The notes under the pieces are model-generated. The model was not told where the DNA came from. It worked only from the letters and a program-made list of their open reading frames with translations, and ran no database searches. A stretch of 64,000 nt of DNA from Peribacillus folii. GTDB taxonomy: Bacteria > Bacillota > Bacilli > Bacillales > DSM-1321. The stretch covers positions 62,001-126,000 of the forward strand of contig NZ_JASJOM010000005.1 of the NCBI RefSeq assembly GCF_030271255.1. Reading direction: 5' to 3'. The position numbers were made by a program, and so were the translations under genes. Shown piece after piece: positions 1 through 8,454 of the stretch. Positions within the stretch are counted from its first letter, which is position 1; the number at the start of each line of letters is the position of its first letter.

Positions 1-266
1 CCCGTATGAATGGCACCATTGGTGTCTTCAGACGGGCCTTTCTCTATCCAGGCTCCTCATAAACGAGGTAATATGTGGAAAATTTTAGTGGCACCAAGAA
101 CTCTCCCATGTTACAGTAATATGGGAAGCATCCCTTCTACAAAAAAAGGAGGCCTCGTCATGATGATTAAGTGGGTTGGACTGAAATGATTAAAGGGCAG
201 GCCCATCATGCTCCGGACAGAATGTATTGATTTGCGCAATAGAATCTTTCATACGGGGGTAAAAAT
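1..266. other. Left-edge intergenic region with a hairpin
   Basis: No gene is supported here. Positions 1-38 can fold: CCCGT pairs with ACGGG around an inner GGCACC/GGTGTC stem, possibly the terminator of a gene left of the window. A good ribosome site (AAAGGAGG, about 146-153) precedes an ATG that opens only eight codons, so it is not called a gene. The start of the next gene at 267 is preceded by GGGGG. Confidence 0.4.
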
Positions 267-1109
267 ATGAGTGAACAGATCCTGAAAATAAATAAAGTCG
301 ATATATGTACGGAAAGTTTCGGAAACGCCAAAGACCCAGCCGTGCTTTTGATCATGGGAGCGATGTCTTCTTTAGATTGGTGGGATGAGGACTTTTGCAT
401 TCGCCTCGCCGACCAGGGGAGGTTTGTCATTCGGTACGATCATCGGGATTTGGGACGATCGACCGTTTATGAACCCGGTACTTCCAACTATACGATAACG
501 GACATGGCTGACGATGCCGCGGGTGTCCTGGACGCTTATTCCATCGAGCAAGCTCATATCGTCGGCATGTCCTTAGGCGGACTGATCGGCCAAATCCTTG
601 CTTTGAGATATCCGGAACGCGTCACTACGCTTACGCTGATCGCATCAAGCGTGTTCGGGACTGTAATGGAAGAACTGCCGCCAATGGACCAACGCATATT
701 GGATCACCACGCGAAAAGCGCTTCCGTTGATTGGGCAAACAAGGAGTCGGCCATCACCTTTCTTGCGGATGGATGGAAAACGCTGGCCGGCTCCAAATCT
801 TATGAGCAGGAACGAATGTATAAACTGGCTAAAAGAGAAGCGGAACGCGCCAAACAGCTGCCGAGCAGATTCAATCATGCCATGCTTGCCGGCGGGGACG
901 AATATTACGATAGGATGGGTGAGATCACAGCGCCTGTCCTCATCATCCACGGCACAGAAGATCCAGCCTTGCCATACGAACATGGACTTGCGCTTGCAAA
1001 AGCCATCCCGCAAGCTCAATTGGTGACTCTTGAAGGGTCAGGGCATGAAATTCACCGTGAAGACTGGGATGAAATGATCGATTCCGTTGTAACGCTCACG
1101 TCACGATAG
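267..1109 (+). CDS. Alpha/beta hydrolase
   Basis: A 280-residue cytosolic alpha/beta-hydrolase-fold enzyme without a signal peptide. The nucleophile elbow GMSLGG is at residues 100-105 (Ser102). The acid is probably the Asp in IHGTEDP near residue 232, and the base the His in GSGHE near 262. An early DHRDLGRS segment (58-65) is typical of the esterase/haloperoxidase-like branch. The substrate cannot be read from sequence. It stands alone with a GGGGG ribosome site and ends at a strong hairpin shared with the convergent YjcZ gene. The family is clear; a specific reaction is not. Confidence 0.9.
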   Translation: MSEQILKINKVDICTESFGNAKDPAVLLIMGAMSSLDWWDEDFCIRLADQGRFVIRYDHRDLGRSTVYEPGTSNYTITDMADDAAGVLDAYSIEQAHIVGMSLGGLIGQILALRYPERVTTLTLIASSVFGTVMEELPPMDQRILDHHAKSASVDWANKESAITFLADGWKTLAGSKSYEQERMYKLAKREAERAKQLPSRFNHAMLAGGDEYYDRMGEITAPVLIIHGTEDPALPYEHGLALAKAIPQAQLVTLEGSGHEIHREDWDEMIDSVVTLTSR

Positions 1110-1123
1110 AGGTAAAACATAAA

Positions 1124-1154
1124 AGAAGCCGACCCGTAAAAGGTCGGCTTTTCT
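1124..1154. terminator. Bidirectional terminator
   Basis: AAGCCGACC and GGTCGGCTT pair around a short loop, followed by TTTTC on the + strand and an A-rich flank that gives a T run on the - strand. It sits between the convergent hydrolase and YjcZ genes and can serve both. Confidence 0.85.
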
Positions 1155-1161
1155 TCATTCT

Positions 1162-1347
1162 TTAGCAGTACCCGCCATACCCCTGAACGTTGCCATAACC
1201 GCCACCGTTATCTCCACCGCCGCCGAAGCAAGCCGCCCCGACAATGATTAATAAGATGAACAATACGACTATAAAAGCGAAACCGCCACCAAAACCTCCA
1301 ACACCGTTATCGCAACCGCAATTTGAATCATGACCACAATTAGACAA
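1162..1347 (-). CDS. YjcZ-family sporulation protein
   Basis: A 61-residue Gly/Cys-rich protein of the YjcZ family of small spore-associated membrane peptides. The core is FAFIVVLFILLIIVGAA, the family's single hydrophobic helix, preceded by a Cys/Gly head and followed by a Gly/Tyr tail. I choose a TTG start at 1347: AAGGAG lies 9 bases upstream and the product then begins Met-Ser, as in relatives. An ATG at 1365 would place the ribosome site inside the gene. Expression during sporulation is inferred from the family. The exact role of these peptides is not established. Confidence 0.85.
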   Translation of the reverse strand: MSNCGHDSNCGCDNGVGGFGGGFAFIVVLFILLIIVGAACFGGGGDNGGGYGNVQGYGGYC

Positions 1348-1365
1348 TAGAAACATCTCCTTCAT

Positions 1366-2128
1366 GTTTTAAAAGTAAAATAATTAAAAGGGTTACTTCA
1401 CCTTATGTTCTAATCAAGATAATGACACAATAATAAATTGAAACTTTTTGGGAACCTCCTTTCAGGCGAGCCCACTTGACGTTCCTGGCTTCGGGGTCGA
1501 TCATTGTAATTCCCATTCCTGCAAATTTCGGCTTCGTGTAAAATGAAGCTAAAAAGGTTCAAGGTATCCATGATAAAAGGGAACTCTTATATTCTTGTAT
1601 TCTCCATCATGCTTTTATTGCTCATCGGTGATTCATTTTGGTTTTGGACTGCATATTTGCCAGCTACCTGACTTCTGCCATCCTGCCAATTTGCAGGGTG
1701 ACAAAATGAAAAGGATAAAAGAAATTTTCTTTTATCCTGCCGTTCACTTAACATTGAATATTTTTTCAAAAAAATGTAATATTTTTTCCTAAACACTGGA
1801 ACATTTGTTCTGATTGTGTTATTCTTAGATCAAATAATAAAAGATCGGATTGATGCCAAGCGATTCGATCGTAACGATAATCAAAGGTCGGTTGTATCCG
1901 CGGGCCTAAAACAAGGTTGTACCGCTGAGCCGAGCCAATTGCTGACAACAAGGGTGCTGTGATAAAAACAGCTTCGATCTCCAGCTAAGCACCTGATTGT
2001 TCTTTAAGAGAGTTACCCCCTGTGAACTAGGTCCACTGTACAGTGTTGATACCCCTATCTCAAAGCTCCCAAAAAGGTTCCCTGGATGCAGCCGAGGAAA
2101 CCTATAATTGAAAGTATTGTATTATTTA
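1366..2128. other. Gene-free stretch of about 760 bp
   Basis: I see no credible gene here. The open frames lack ribosome sites and look random. A 25-base palindrome lies at 1713-1737 (GGATAAAAGAAA, its complement after one central base); it could act as a terminator-like hairpin but no gene ends nearby. The part from about 1900 to 2110 is more GC-rich than its flanks and may be a decayed element, but I cannot name it. Confidence 0.4.
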
Positions 2129-2797
2129 CTATTCTAAATGAAGTCCACCACTCGTCAAATTATAGACAACATCACTTTGATCAGCTACCAATTGACTATG
2201 CGTTGCCAATATAATCGTTGTTCCATTCGATTTTGCCTCTTGGAAGAAGTTCAATATGATTGAAGTTGTTTCGTCATCCAGCGAACCCGTTGGTTCATCA
2301 GCTACGATTAACGCAGGATTGCTTATTATTGAACGAATAATTCCCACTCTCTGGATCTCTCCCCCAGATAATTTTTTGATTTTTTCATTTAATAAATGAT
2401 GGACTTGAAACAACTTACTTAACTCCACAATCTTCTTCATGTTCGCTACTTCTAATTTCCCATTTTTCTTTTTAAAGATTAGTGGAATACAAATATTTTC
2501 GTAAGCCGTTAACTTAGCTATCATCGGACTGAATTGCGAAATATAACCTATGCGATCTCCTCTTACTTTAGCTAGTTGATTTAAATTCTTTTTTTCCATA
2601 TCCATGTCATCCAATCGATATGATCCAGAGGTAGCTGTCTCCAGCCCTGCAATAATATTAAGCAGCGTGCTTTTTCCCACTCCACTTTTCCCCTTAATTG
2701 CAATCATGTTTCCTGGTTCTACCATTACATTCACATTATGAAATATAGCTTTGTTTTTATACGATTTTGATAGGTTATTTAACATGATTTTAGACAT
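2129..2797 (-). CDS. ABC transporter ATP-binding protein of a bacteriocin-type exporter
   Basis: A 222-residue ABC ATPase with Walker A GKSGVGKST (residues 35-43), signature LSGGE (about 143) and Walker B LIVADEPTGSLDD (about 163-175). The short length and THSQ switch region fit the MacB/LolD-like group that pairs with FtsX-type permeases. These include the transporters linked to lactococcin-972-type bacteriocins. It is the last gene of a four-gene minus-strand set, 4 bases after the larger permease, so it should be co-translated with it. Its likely job is to power export of, or immunity against, the secreted peptide encoded at 5095. That role is inferred from the neighbours. Confidence 0.9.
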   Translation of the reverse strand: MSKIMLNNLSKSYKNKAIFHNVNVMVEPGNMIAIKGKSGVGKSTLLNIIAGLETATSGSYRLDDMDMEKKNLNQLAKVRGDRIGYISQFSPMIAKLTAYENICIPLIFKKKNGKLEVANMKKIVELSKLFQVHHLLNEKIKKLSGGEIQRVGIIRSIISNPALIVADEPTGSLDDETTSIILNFFQEAKSNGTTIILATHSQLVADQSDVVYNLTSGGLHLE

Positions 2798-2801
2798 TGA
2801 C

Positions 2802-4091
2802 TCACCTCTTTAACTGTTGAACGATATCAACTTTAGCATATACTTTTTTAACGGCTATTCGAATGATTATCAACATGATGATTAAAAAGATTACGCTAAC
2901 AAAAAGATAATTAATTAAAAATGAGAATGACCCACTTAGCAATAAAGCAAACGGGATTACTGGAAAGATGATGCCAATCATACTACTCAACAAAAATTCT
3001 GCTATTATGGAATTTCTTATAGAATCCATATCGGCACCGCTAATGAGTAAAACAGAATAAGTATCTATATTGCTCTTTACTTTCAAATAATGAATATACG
3101 TATATGCACAAAGCGCTATAAAAAAAGTGATCGCAATGGCCAGATAAATAAGTGTAAGATTTGCTTTTGTCATACTGAATAAAGTGTCGATAGCGATACC
3201 ACTTGCACCAATGATCTGAAACTCTTTGAACCCTGAAGATTTAGCGATATATTCCATATCTTTTCTAATTTCTAAAGGTGAAGCTTCTGTAATTAATAGA
3301 CTATTAGCTGTAGCATATAATGTAGCACTAAAGAACATTTGCGCATCAGGATCTTTCGGTAAATAATTCGAAACCTCTGTTTTGAAAGTTAACGCTGGCA
3401 ATATTATATATTTATCTAATATCACTTCAGGCTCGTTTGCGGTCATTATTTTTTGTGAAGATCCAAAGAAACCTATGATATGGCCTTTAAATTCTTCTCC
3501 ATAAATTAAAATATTCAAATCGTCACCGAGCTTATACATACGGGAATAATCATGACCAAGAATGACTGGTATTGTTTTTGTATCGCTGTTATATATGTAC
3601 TCTTTCTTGGTGAACTTTCTTCCTTTCAATACTTGCAGGGCGTTAAGATCGAATACAGAATCATTAATCTGTAAGGAGAGAACACTCGTATAGACATGGC
3701 CATTTTGCTTGATAGGGGGGGTCTGTTCATCTCCATCCTGATAATAAGGATCAAATGAACGATCTCCCTTAAAATCCGCCAATTCGATCGGCTGCCAGTT
3801 GTCTGTGTAGATAATAAACTTTGAAGAAGTTGTTAGTTCATTGTTGAACTTACTTAAGGTGTCATAACCATCGACACTAGAAAAAAATTGTGTTTCCTTG
3901 CTCTCAATTAAATCATCAGATAGCTGATAGACATTCTTGCCTTCAAAGTTTGAAACAGTCCGTGTTTCAATGCTAGCCTGATTCAAATTTACGACTAACA
4001 TTAAAACTAAGAAAAAAAACAAGATAGCGATCAGCAGTATTAATACATTAAAAAAACGATTTTGTTTAAATAATATCCAAAACACCGTCAA
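2802..4091 (-). CDS. FtsX-like permease of the bacteriocin-type ABC system, second half
   Basis: A 429-residue membrane protein with one N-terminal helix (about 12-34), a large extracytoplasmic domain (about 35-305) and three C-terminal helices (about 310-330, 360-385, 390-415). This is the MacB/FtsX plan. It probably starts at a TTG that overlaps the stop of the preceding gene (TTGA at 4088-4091), so translation is coupled. Together with the preceding 329-residue protein it resembles, in size and topology, the single large integral membrane protein of lactococcin-972-type loci. I infer that the two form a heterodimer. Substrate and direction of transport are not visible. Confidence 0.8.
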   Translation of the reverse strand: MTVFWILFKQNRFFNVLILLIAILFFFLVLMLVVNLNQASIETRTVSNFEGKNVYQLSDDLIESKETQFFSSVDGYDTLSKFNNELTTSSKFIIYTDNWQPIELADFKGDRSFDPYYQDGDEQTPPIKQNGHVYTSVLSLQINDSVFDLNALQVLKGRKFTKKEYIYNSDTKTIPVILGHDYSRMYKLGDDLNILIYGEEFKGHIIGFFGSSQKIMTANEPEVILDKYIILPALTFKTEVSNYLPKDPDAQMFFSATLYATANSLLITEASPLEIRKDMEYIAKSSGFKEFQIIGASGIAIDTLFSMTKANLTLIYLAIAITFFIALCAYTYIHYLKVKSNIDTYSVLLISGADMDSIRNSIIAEFLLSSMIGIIFPVIPFALLLSGSFSFLINYLFVSVIFLIIMLIIIRIAVKKVYAKVDIVQQLKR

Positions 4092-5077
4092 AACCTGTTT
4101 CCACCTTTTCTTTGTGTAGAGTAAATGATTACAAACAAGCTAAGACCAATTAAGTAGAGCATACAGCCAATTAAGAGGTACCTTATAGAGATTAACCACA
4201 TATCAGACCAAAAGACATGAACATATTTGTTAAATAAATAATCTAACGTAACAAATGCTACTGTTAAACAAATGTATGGCGCTAATTTATATTGTAAAAC
4301 AGTAAAAAACACAGAAAAATCTTTACCTGATAGATACAGGACCCTGAAAATAGATTGATCTTTCATCACCCAATTAGAACCAACAAAAATAAAGATAACC
4401 GTTAGAAAGATCAGTGCTATTTGTAACGCAAGAATGATCGTTTTATTTGAACTTACGGAATATGTTCCGTAATCATCAAGATTTATTTCTCGAAAAGAAC
4501 TTATCATTACATTCCGTTTTAAAATTTTATCAACATCCTTTTCGGGACTGCTGAACGTAAAAAATCCGCCGTTTTTCGTATCTATATGATTAACATTGGA
4601 TATTAGCCAAATATCATGGTTCAGTTTGTAGGAATTTGAATAAGCAAAGTTTCCAATAACCTGATAATCACTTGGCACATTCTTCATTGACACATTTTCT
4701 CCGATAATCGCTACCTTCTTTTTAGCAGAAAATACATCATATTTCTCAGAATAATGAATGGGAGGTAAAGGAACGTTTCCACTCAATACAACATGTTTCA
4801 GATTAGGAGATTCAGGATGTGATTGATATAACAAATAATTATCTTGATCCACTACAATAGGAAATAGCGGCTTTTGCGTTGTAAACGATATGGACTTGCT
4901 ATTCACATAACCATTGTTAACCATATTGACTTTATCAATATAAGATAAGAAGTAACCGATAGCCATACAGCACAAATGTAATAGAAGCAAATAAATCATA
5001 TACTCGGGAGTAAAAAAATGATGTTTTTTCATAATATATAATATTGGATATAGAGTAAGAAATGGTAAAAAGACCAT
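4088..5077 (-). CDS. Membrane protein of the bacteriocin-type ABC system, first half
   Basis: A protein of up to 329 residues with two N-terminal hydrophobic stretches (about 1-20 and 26-46), an extracytoplasmic domain, and three C-terminal helices (about 213-237, 258-285, 295-322). This topology matches half of an FtsX-type permease. The start is uncertain. The ATG at 5077 lies inside a long inverted repeat, with AGGAG almost touching it. A second ATG at 5032, just downstream of the repeat, would remove the first hydrophobic stretch but has no good ribosome site. The gene overlaps the next permease by 4 bases. Role in peptide export or self-protection is inferred. Confidence 0.75.
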   Translation of the reverse strand: MVFLPFLTLYPILYIMKKHHFFTPEYMIYLLLLHLCCMAIGYFLSYIDKVNMVNNGYVNSKSISFTTQKPLFPIVVDQDNYLLYQSHPESPNLKHVVLSGNVPLPPIHYSEKYDVFSAKKKVAIIGENVSMKNVPSDYQVIGNFAYSNSYKLNHDIWLISNVNHIDTKNGGFFTFSSPEKDVDKILKRNVMISSFREINLDDYGTYSVSSNKTIILALQIALIFLTVIFIFVGSNWVMKDQSIFRVLYLSGKDFSVFFTVLQYKLAPYICLTVAFVTLDYLFNKYVHVFWSDMWLISIRYLLIGCMLYLIGLSLFVIIYSTQRKGGNRF

Positions 5078-5092
5078 CTCCTACTCTATATC
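5047..5092 (-). terminator. Large inverted repeat between the bacteriocin-like gene and its transporter genes
   Basis: Two 20-base arms (5047-5066 and 5073-5092) pair at 18 of 20 positions around a 6-base loop, beginning two bases after the peptide stop codon. The hairpin lacks a classical long T run on its 3' side. It may be a partial terminator, or an RNA-stabilising structure that keeps peptide output higher than transporter output. It also covers the first possible start of the downstream gene. Confidence 0.7.
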
Positions 5093-5094
5093 AT

Positions 5095-5514
5095 TTATTT
5101 CCCCCAGTAAGTCTTCGCAACTGCTCCGACTGGATCAATATATTTACTTTTAGCTACCGTTGAACCTGTGCCGTATACTCTATAACTATCTCCTTGAACT
5201 CCAAACATTCCCTCAAATCTCGCTCTTGAATAATGCTTAACTCCTTTCCAGCTCGTACGCGCGACAACACGCTTAGCTACGTATGTACTTTTCGTTTGCG
5301 TCTCGATGGTGGCTTTGTGACTTTGCGGCTTAGAAGCTGCTGCGAACGTTGAAACTTGTTGGGAATTCGTTGAAATCCAACTGCCTTCCCCTTCTGTCCA
5401 GCCACCCTCTGCGGCAAACGATGAATTCGGAACTGTACATAATACAGCTGCAGCGAAAACACAAGTCGCGGTGATTTTAAATAATTTACTTTTCCTTTTG
5501 ATTTTAATTTCCAT
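5095..5514 (-). CDS. Secreted bacteriocin-like peptide precursor
   Basis: A 139-residue precursor with a clear Sec signal peptide: basic MEIKIKRKSK head, hydrophobic core, and probable cleavage after NSSFA near residue 34. The mature part (about 105 residues) starts AEGGWTEGEGSW, is cysteine-free and basic, and ends in TYWGK. The ATG at 5514 is chosen because it follows a purine-rich ribosome site and begins the signal peptide; an upstream start would add 12 residues. The downstream membrane proteins and ABC ATPase resemble lactococcin-972-type loci. The Gly/Trp-rich start is reminiscent of that family but the mature peptide is longer. Antibacterial activity is inferred, not shown. Confidence 0.7.
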   Translation of the reverse strand: MEIKIKRKSKLFKITATCVFAAAVLCTVPNSSFAAEGGWTEGEGSWISTNSQQVSTFAAASKPQSHKATIETQTKSTYVAKRVVARTSWKGVKHYSRARFEGMFGVQGDSYRVYGTGSTVAKSKYIDPVGAVAKTYWGK

Positions 5515-5550
5515 TATCTTAACTTCTTCCCAATATTTACTATAATACAT

Positions 5551-5852
5551 GAATCAAAGTACTATATTATCAGACTTTTGATTAAAAACAACTAAAAATC
5601 TCCTAAAACAGGGTAATATTACTTATTTATTTAAATTTTGTATATCATTATTTTATACAGAGTAGCAAGTTTTCGTATTTTTATTACGTATAGAATTTGT
5701 TGTAAAGTCCGATAAAAATGGATGAACTTGCTGTACTTCAGGTATGATACTTAAAGTTTTCATCAACCCCCATACGTTTTCGCTTTCCCAAAACGGGTAG
5801 TGTATGATATAGGCAGGAAAGGAATAAACGTCTCTCTTTAGGAGGAATGTTC
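5551..5852. other. AT-rich intergenic region, divergent promoters
   Basis: No gene is seen. The region separates the minus-strand bacteriocin-like set from the plus-strand DCC protein and must hold both promoters. It is very AT-rich to about 5750. I cannot single out a promoter with confidence. Confidence 0.4.
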
Positions 5853-6245
5853 ATGAATCCGGTGATATTGTTTGATGGGGATTGCAACTTTTGTGATGCG
5901 AGCGTGCAGTTCATTATAAAGCGGGATCCGAAGGGGCTTTTTCATTTTGCTTCGCTTCAAAGCGAGGCAGGGCAGGAGCTGCTGAAAAAGTACGATGTTC
6001 CTGTGGACATTGATAGCATGGTGCTGATCGAGAAGGATCGGGCCTATTATCAATCGTCTGCAGCCTTGAGGATTTCCCGCAGGTTACAAGGGGCATGGAA
6101 GCTGTGTTACGGTTTCATCGTCGTTCCAAGCTTCATCCGGAATATGGTTTATGACTTCATTGCCAAAAACCGGTACAAATGGTTTGGGAAGAAGGAAGAA
6201 AGCTGTATGCTGCCATCGCCTAGTGTTCGGAAGCGCTTTTTATAA
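5853..6245 (+). CDS. DCC-family thiol-disulfide oxidoreductase-like protein (DUF393)
   Basis: A 130-residue protein with the DCC signature near its start (FDGDCNFCD, residues about 6-14), giving a thioredoxin-like CxxC pair as in B. subtilis YuxK relatives. The start at 5853 is preferred over the ATG at 5847 because GGAGG (5841-5845) is 7 bases from 5853 but only one base from 5847. There is no signal peptide, so it is cytosolic. Redox function is inferred from the family; the substrate is unknown. It ends at a strong hairpin before the convergent fibronectin-like gene. Confidence 0.85.
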   Translation: MNPVILFDGDCNFCDASVQFIIKRDPKGLFHFASLQSEAGQELLKKYDVPVDIDSMVLIEKDRAYYQSSAALRISRRLQGAWKLCYGFIVVPSFIRNMVYDFIAKNRYKWFGKKEESCMLPSPSVRKRFL

Positions 6246-6252
6246 GAAATGA

Positions 6253-6286
6253 AGAAGGACGGGGAACCATTTTCGGCTCCCCGTCC
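6253..6286. terminator. Bidirectional terminator
   Basis: AAGGACGGGGA pairs with TCCCCGTCCTT, followed by TTC on the + strand and preceded by AAGAAATGAAG, which gives a weak T run on the - strand. It lies between two convergent genes. Confidence 0.8.
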
Positions 6287-6289
6287 TTT

Positions 6290-7633
6290 TCATTGTGTAA
6301 AAGTGGAATATCTCCATAGGTGATTGGCCGTCGGGCGGGCCATCATTTCAAGGCCTTTGCTCTTCGCTTGATGCAGGGGCTCCCATTGTGGCTCATCCGT
6401 TTCTTTTAGGTACACTTCATGATGGGGGGCCTGATCATGATAGCCGGCAATATTGATTTCCCCATTTCTGTAAAAGGTCCCGATCACTTTATAATCCACG
6501 GCAGGAGAAAGGATGATCGGATTGCCTACAGAGTGTGTCAGCTGAATCGTCGTTTTTTCCTGATTGGCTAAAAGGTGCTTCACTTGGATGTCTTCGTCAG
6601 ATGCCACACCTTCTTCCATGAAAACACGATTCTTGTCGTACGCCTCACTTTTCCCCACCGCTTTGGAAAACTCGATTTCTGCATCCTTCTCCTTCTCATG
6701 AATCGCCACATCGACCCTGGTTCTATAGCGGAGTGAATCGGGATCGAAATCCCGGTTGTCTCCTTTAAAATATGGAACCTTGGAAGCAACGTTGGGGTTC
6801 TTCAGCCACTCCTCCGGTAAAAAGGTGGAATAGCGAAGCTGCCAATGCCTTAGTTTTTGGCCACCCGCCTTATTTTCTTTCCCCGACTGCAATAGCTGCT
6901 TCACGGGTGCTACCTTCTTCGTATTCGTTATCTCCTCAATCGCCGCCTGTGCTTGGGAAGAGCCTTTTTTAAAGACTCCGACCATACTCGCCAAGAATGA
7001 TTTAACGGCATATGTTTCCTGCTCCGAACGCGGGAGGGGCCGCCTTGCCTTGATGGTGTACGTATATTCTTGGTCTTCACGAATACTCCGATCACTGAAG
7101 GAGCAGCCATTCACCATTCCGACCAGCACGTTGTTCCGGTAAATTTTATAGGCTTTTATCCCTTTGATGGGCTCCCATTCAAGACTGGTTTGACCCTTCG
7201 CGACTATCGTCGTAAAGACAAGATCCAAAAGGATATTATCTTCTTTCTTGTTCTCGGGCGTCGTCGATGTCTGTACCTTCATCCTGTTTTTGACCTGCTT
7301 TTCCTCGGTCAGGCTTTCAATCATATACGAATAAATGGTTCCTGCATCCAGCCTTTGGTCCGCTACATAAGGGTCGGTTCCGCTGTAGATGAGCTGCGGA
7401 CCTCTAAACACCCGGTAGGACTGCCCTTCATCTGGCCAGACAAGCTTTATGGCATCCATTTTCCTTTCAATCCTGCACATCAACGACGTCGTCTCGATTT
7501 TCGCCCGATGCAGCCTCTTATGTGAAGCAAGATAAGCGATGCCTGCAATACCGAGTGCAAGCAGTGATTGCCTGGTCCTGATTTTACCTCCAAGCTGTTT
7601 TAAGCACGGAAAAGAAAAATGAGTCATCAACAT
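6290..7633 (-). CDS. Large protein with fibronectin-like repeats, probable DUF3238 protein
   Basis: About 447 residues. A weakly hydrophobic N-terminal helix (LLALGIAGIAYLASH) is followed by two beta-rich fibronectin-III-like units (about 55-125 and 140-210; note YRVFRG and YKIYRN). After a linker, a C-terminal domain begins near WQLRYSTFLPEEW and contains YFKGDNRDFD and RYRTRVDV; I associate this with DUF3238, from memory. The start at 7633 is chosen because GGAAGAGG lies 8 bases upstream. An upstream GTG is possible. It may be envelope-associated through the N-terminal helix. Function unknown. Confidence 0.75.
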   Translation of the reverse strand: MLMTHFSFPCLKQLGGKIRTRQSLLALGIAGIAYLASHKRLHRAKIETTSLMCRIERKMDAIKLVWPDEGQSYRVFRGPQLIYSGTDPYVADQRLDAGTIYSYMIESLTEEKQVKNRMKVQTSTTPENKKEDNILLDLVFTTIVAKGQTSLEWEPIKGIKAYKIYRNNVLVGMVNGCSFSDRSIREDQEYTYTIKARRPLPRSEQETYAVKSFLASMVGVFKKGSSQAQAAIEEITNTKKVAPVKQLLQSGKENKAGGQKLRHWQLRYSTFLPEEWLKNPNVASKVPYFKGDNRDFDPDSLRYRTRVDVAIHEKEKDAEIEFSKAVGKSEAYDKNRVFMEEGVASDEDIQVKHLLANQEKTTIQLTHSVGNPIILSPAVDYKVIGTFYRNGEINIAGYHDQAPHHEVYLKETDEPQWEPLHQAKSKGLEMMARPTANHLWRYSTFTQ

Positions 7634-7739
7634 TTTCAACACCTCTTCCTTTGATAGGTGTATCTTTTTTTTTTACTTTACCCATTTTGAACATCGAACA
7701 CACTTTACGATGTGCTGGCAGGTGGGAACTGCTGACATG

Positions 7740-7776
7740 AAAAAACCGAGGGAATCGATTTCCCCTCGGTCATTTA
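7740..7776 (-). terminator. Terminator of the KGG stress gene
   Basis: On the minus strand ACCGAGGG and CCCTCGGT pair around a short loop and are followed by TTTTTT. It lies about 30 bases past the stop of the KGG gene. Confidence 0.85.
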
Positions 7777-7804
7777 TGCGTTTCACTGATATTTTCTGCT
7801 ATAT

Positions 7805-8089
7805 TTAACGGCGGCTTTTCTCCCCGCCCTTGCGTCCTGCTTCTTCACGGCTCATCTTCCCATTACTGGATCCGTCAGAGCTGCCGTTGCCATCTCGTTG
7901 ATGGGCCCGTGCCTCTCCGCCTTTTTCGCCGATTTCCTGATAGAATTCCTTGCCATGGCTGTCGGATGTCGCTTCTCCGCCCTTTTGGCCGATTTCCTGA
8001 TAGAATGCCTTATCATGATTCTTCGCTGTTGCTTCTCCGCCTTTACGTCCTGCTTCTTCACGGCTCATTTTTTCATTGTTGTTAGTCAT
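7805..8089 (-). CDS. KGG-repeat general stress protein (GsiB-like)
   Basis: A 94-residue, very hydrophilic protein built from repeats of the GRKGGEA / GQKGGEA / GEKGGEA type (four to five units), separated by FYQEIG spacers. This matches the KGG (stress-induced bacterial acidophilic repeat) family that includes B. subtilis GsiB. These are hydrophilin-like proteins made under general stress and desiccation. The ATG at 8089 follows AAGGAGGAA. An upstream in-frame ATG would add 11 residues but lies before the ribosome site. A sigma-B-like promoter lies upstream at 8144-8168, which fits the family. Confidence 0.92.
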   Translation of the reverse strand: MTNNNEKMSREEAGRKGGEATAKNHDKAFYQEIGQKGGEATSDSHGKEFYQEIGEKGGEARAHQRDGNGSSDGSSNGKMSREEAGRKGGEKSRR

Positions 8090-8143
8090 TAAAAATTCCT
8101 CCTTATTATGTGGATTTTCCATGGACTAGCTACAGTTTTATGT

Positions 8144-8168
8144 ATACCCGATCGTTTTGAGTTAAAAC
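8144..8168 (-). promoter_or_regulatory. Sigma-B-like promoter of the KGG gene
   Basis: On the minus strand a GTTTTA -35 element and a GGGTAT -10 element are separated by 13 bases. This matches the general-stress sigma-B pattern (GTTTAA, 13-15, GGGTAT) with one difference. It lies about 55-80 bases upstream of the start codon. Confidence 0.65.
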
Positions 8169-8215
8169 TAGAATCTATTAAAACGGTTATTTTTCAACGG
8201 TATTACACTTGCAAG

Positions 8216-8249
8216 AGCACCATGAATGCTATCATCCATGGTGCTCCGG
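8216..8249 (-). terminator. Terminator after the YvrJ gene
   Basis: GAGCACCATG and CATGGTGCTC form a perfect 10-bp stem with a 12-base loop, just past the end of the minus-strand DUF1659/DUF2922/YvrJ set. Confidence 0.75.
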
Positions 8250-8257
8250 CCTTCTCC

Positions 8258-8413
8258 TTAATCCGATTTGGGAATCCCTTCTCGCAGGCGAATCGGCAGT
8301 TCAACAAGCGTTTCGTTCAAGGTATCCAGTTTTGTTTCAATTCGATGAAGCAAATAAAGGGTAACAATGATCGGAAACCCAATTTCACTGACAAATGGCA
8401 GGATTTGATCCAC
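8258..8413 (-). CDS. YvrJ-family small protein
   Basis: About 51 residues, starting VDQILPFVSEIGFPI with a single helix (FPIIVTLYLLHRIE) followed by a polar coiled tail (TKLDTLNETLVEL). This is the YvrJ pattern. I choose the GTG at 8413 because relatives begin Met-Asp-Gln and an AGGTG ribosome-like site lies 9 bases upstream. A TTG at 8449 would add 12 residues. It is the last gene of a set with DUF2922 and DUF1659 proteins, a recurring trio in Bacillaceae. Function is not established. Confidence 0.75.
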   Translation of the reverse strand: MDQILPFVSEIGFPIIVTLYLLHRIETKLDTLNETLVELPIRLREGIPKSD

Positions 8414-8454
8414 TTTCTTCTTCACCTCTCCTTCAGGGTGAACGGTCAATTGAG

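Noticed and set aside
154-190. Eight-codon frame behind a strong AAAGGAGG at the left edge
   Set aside because: Too short to support as a gene without conservation data; it may be the remainder of a leader or a decayed gene.
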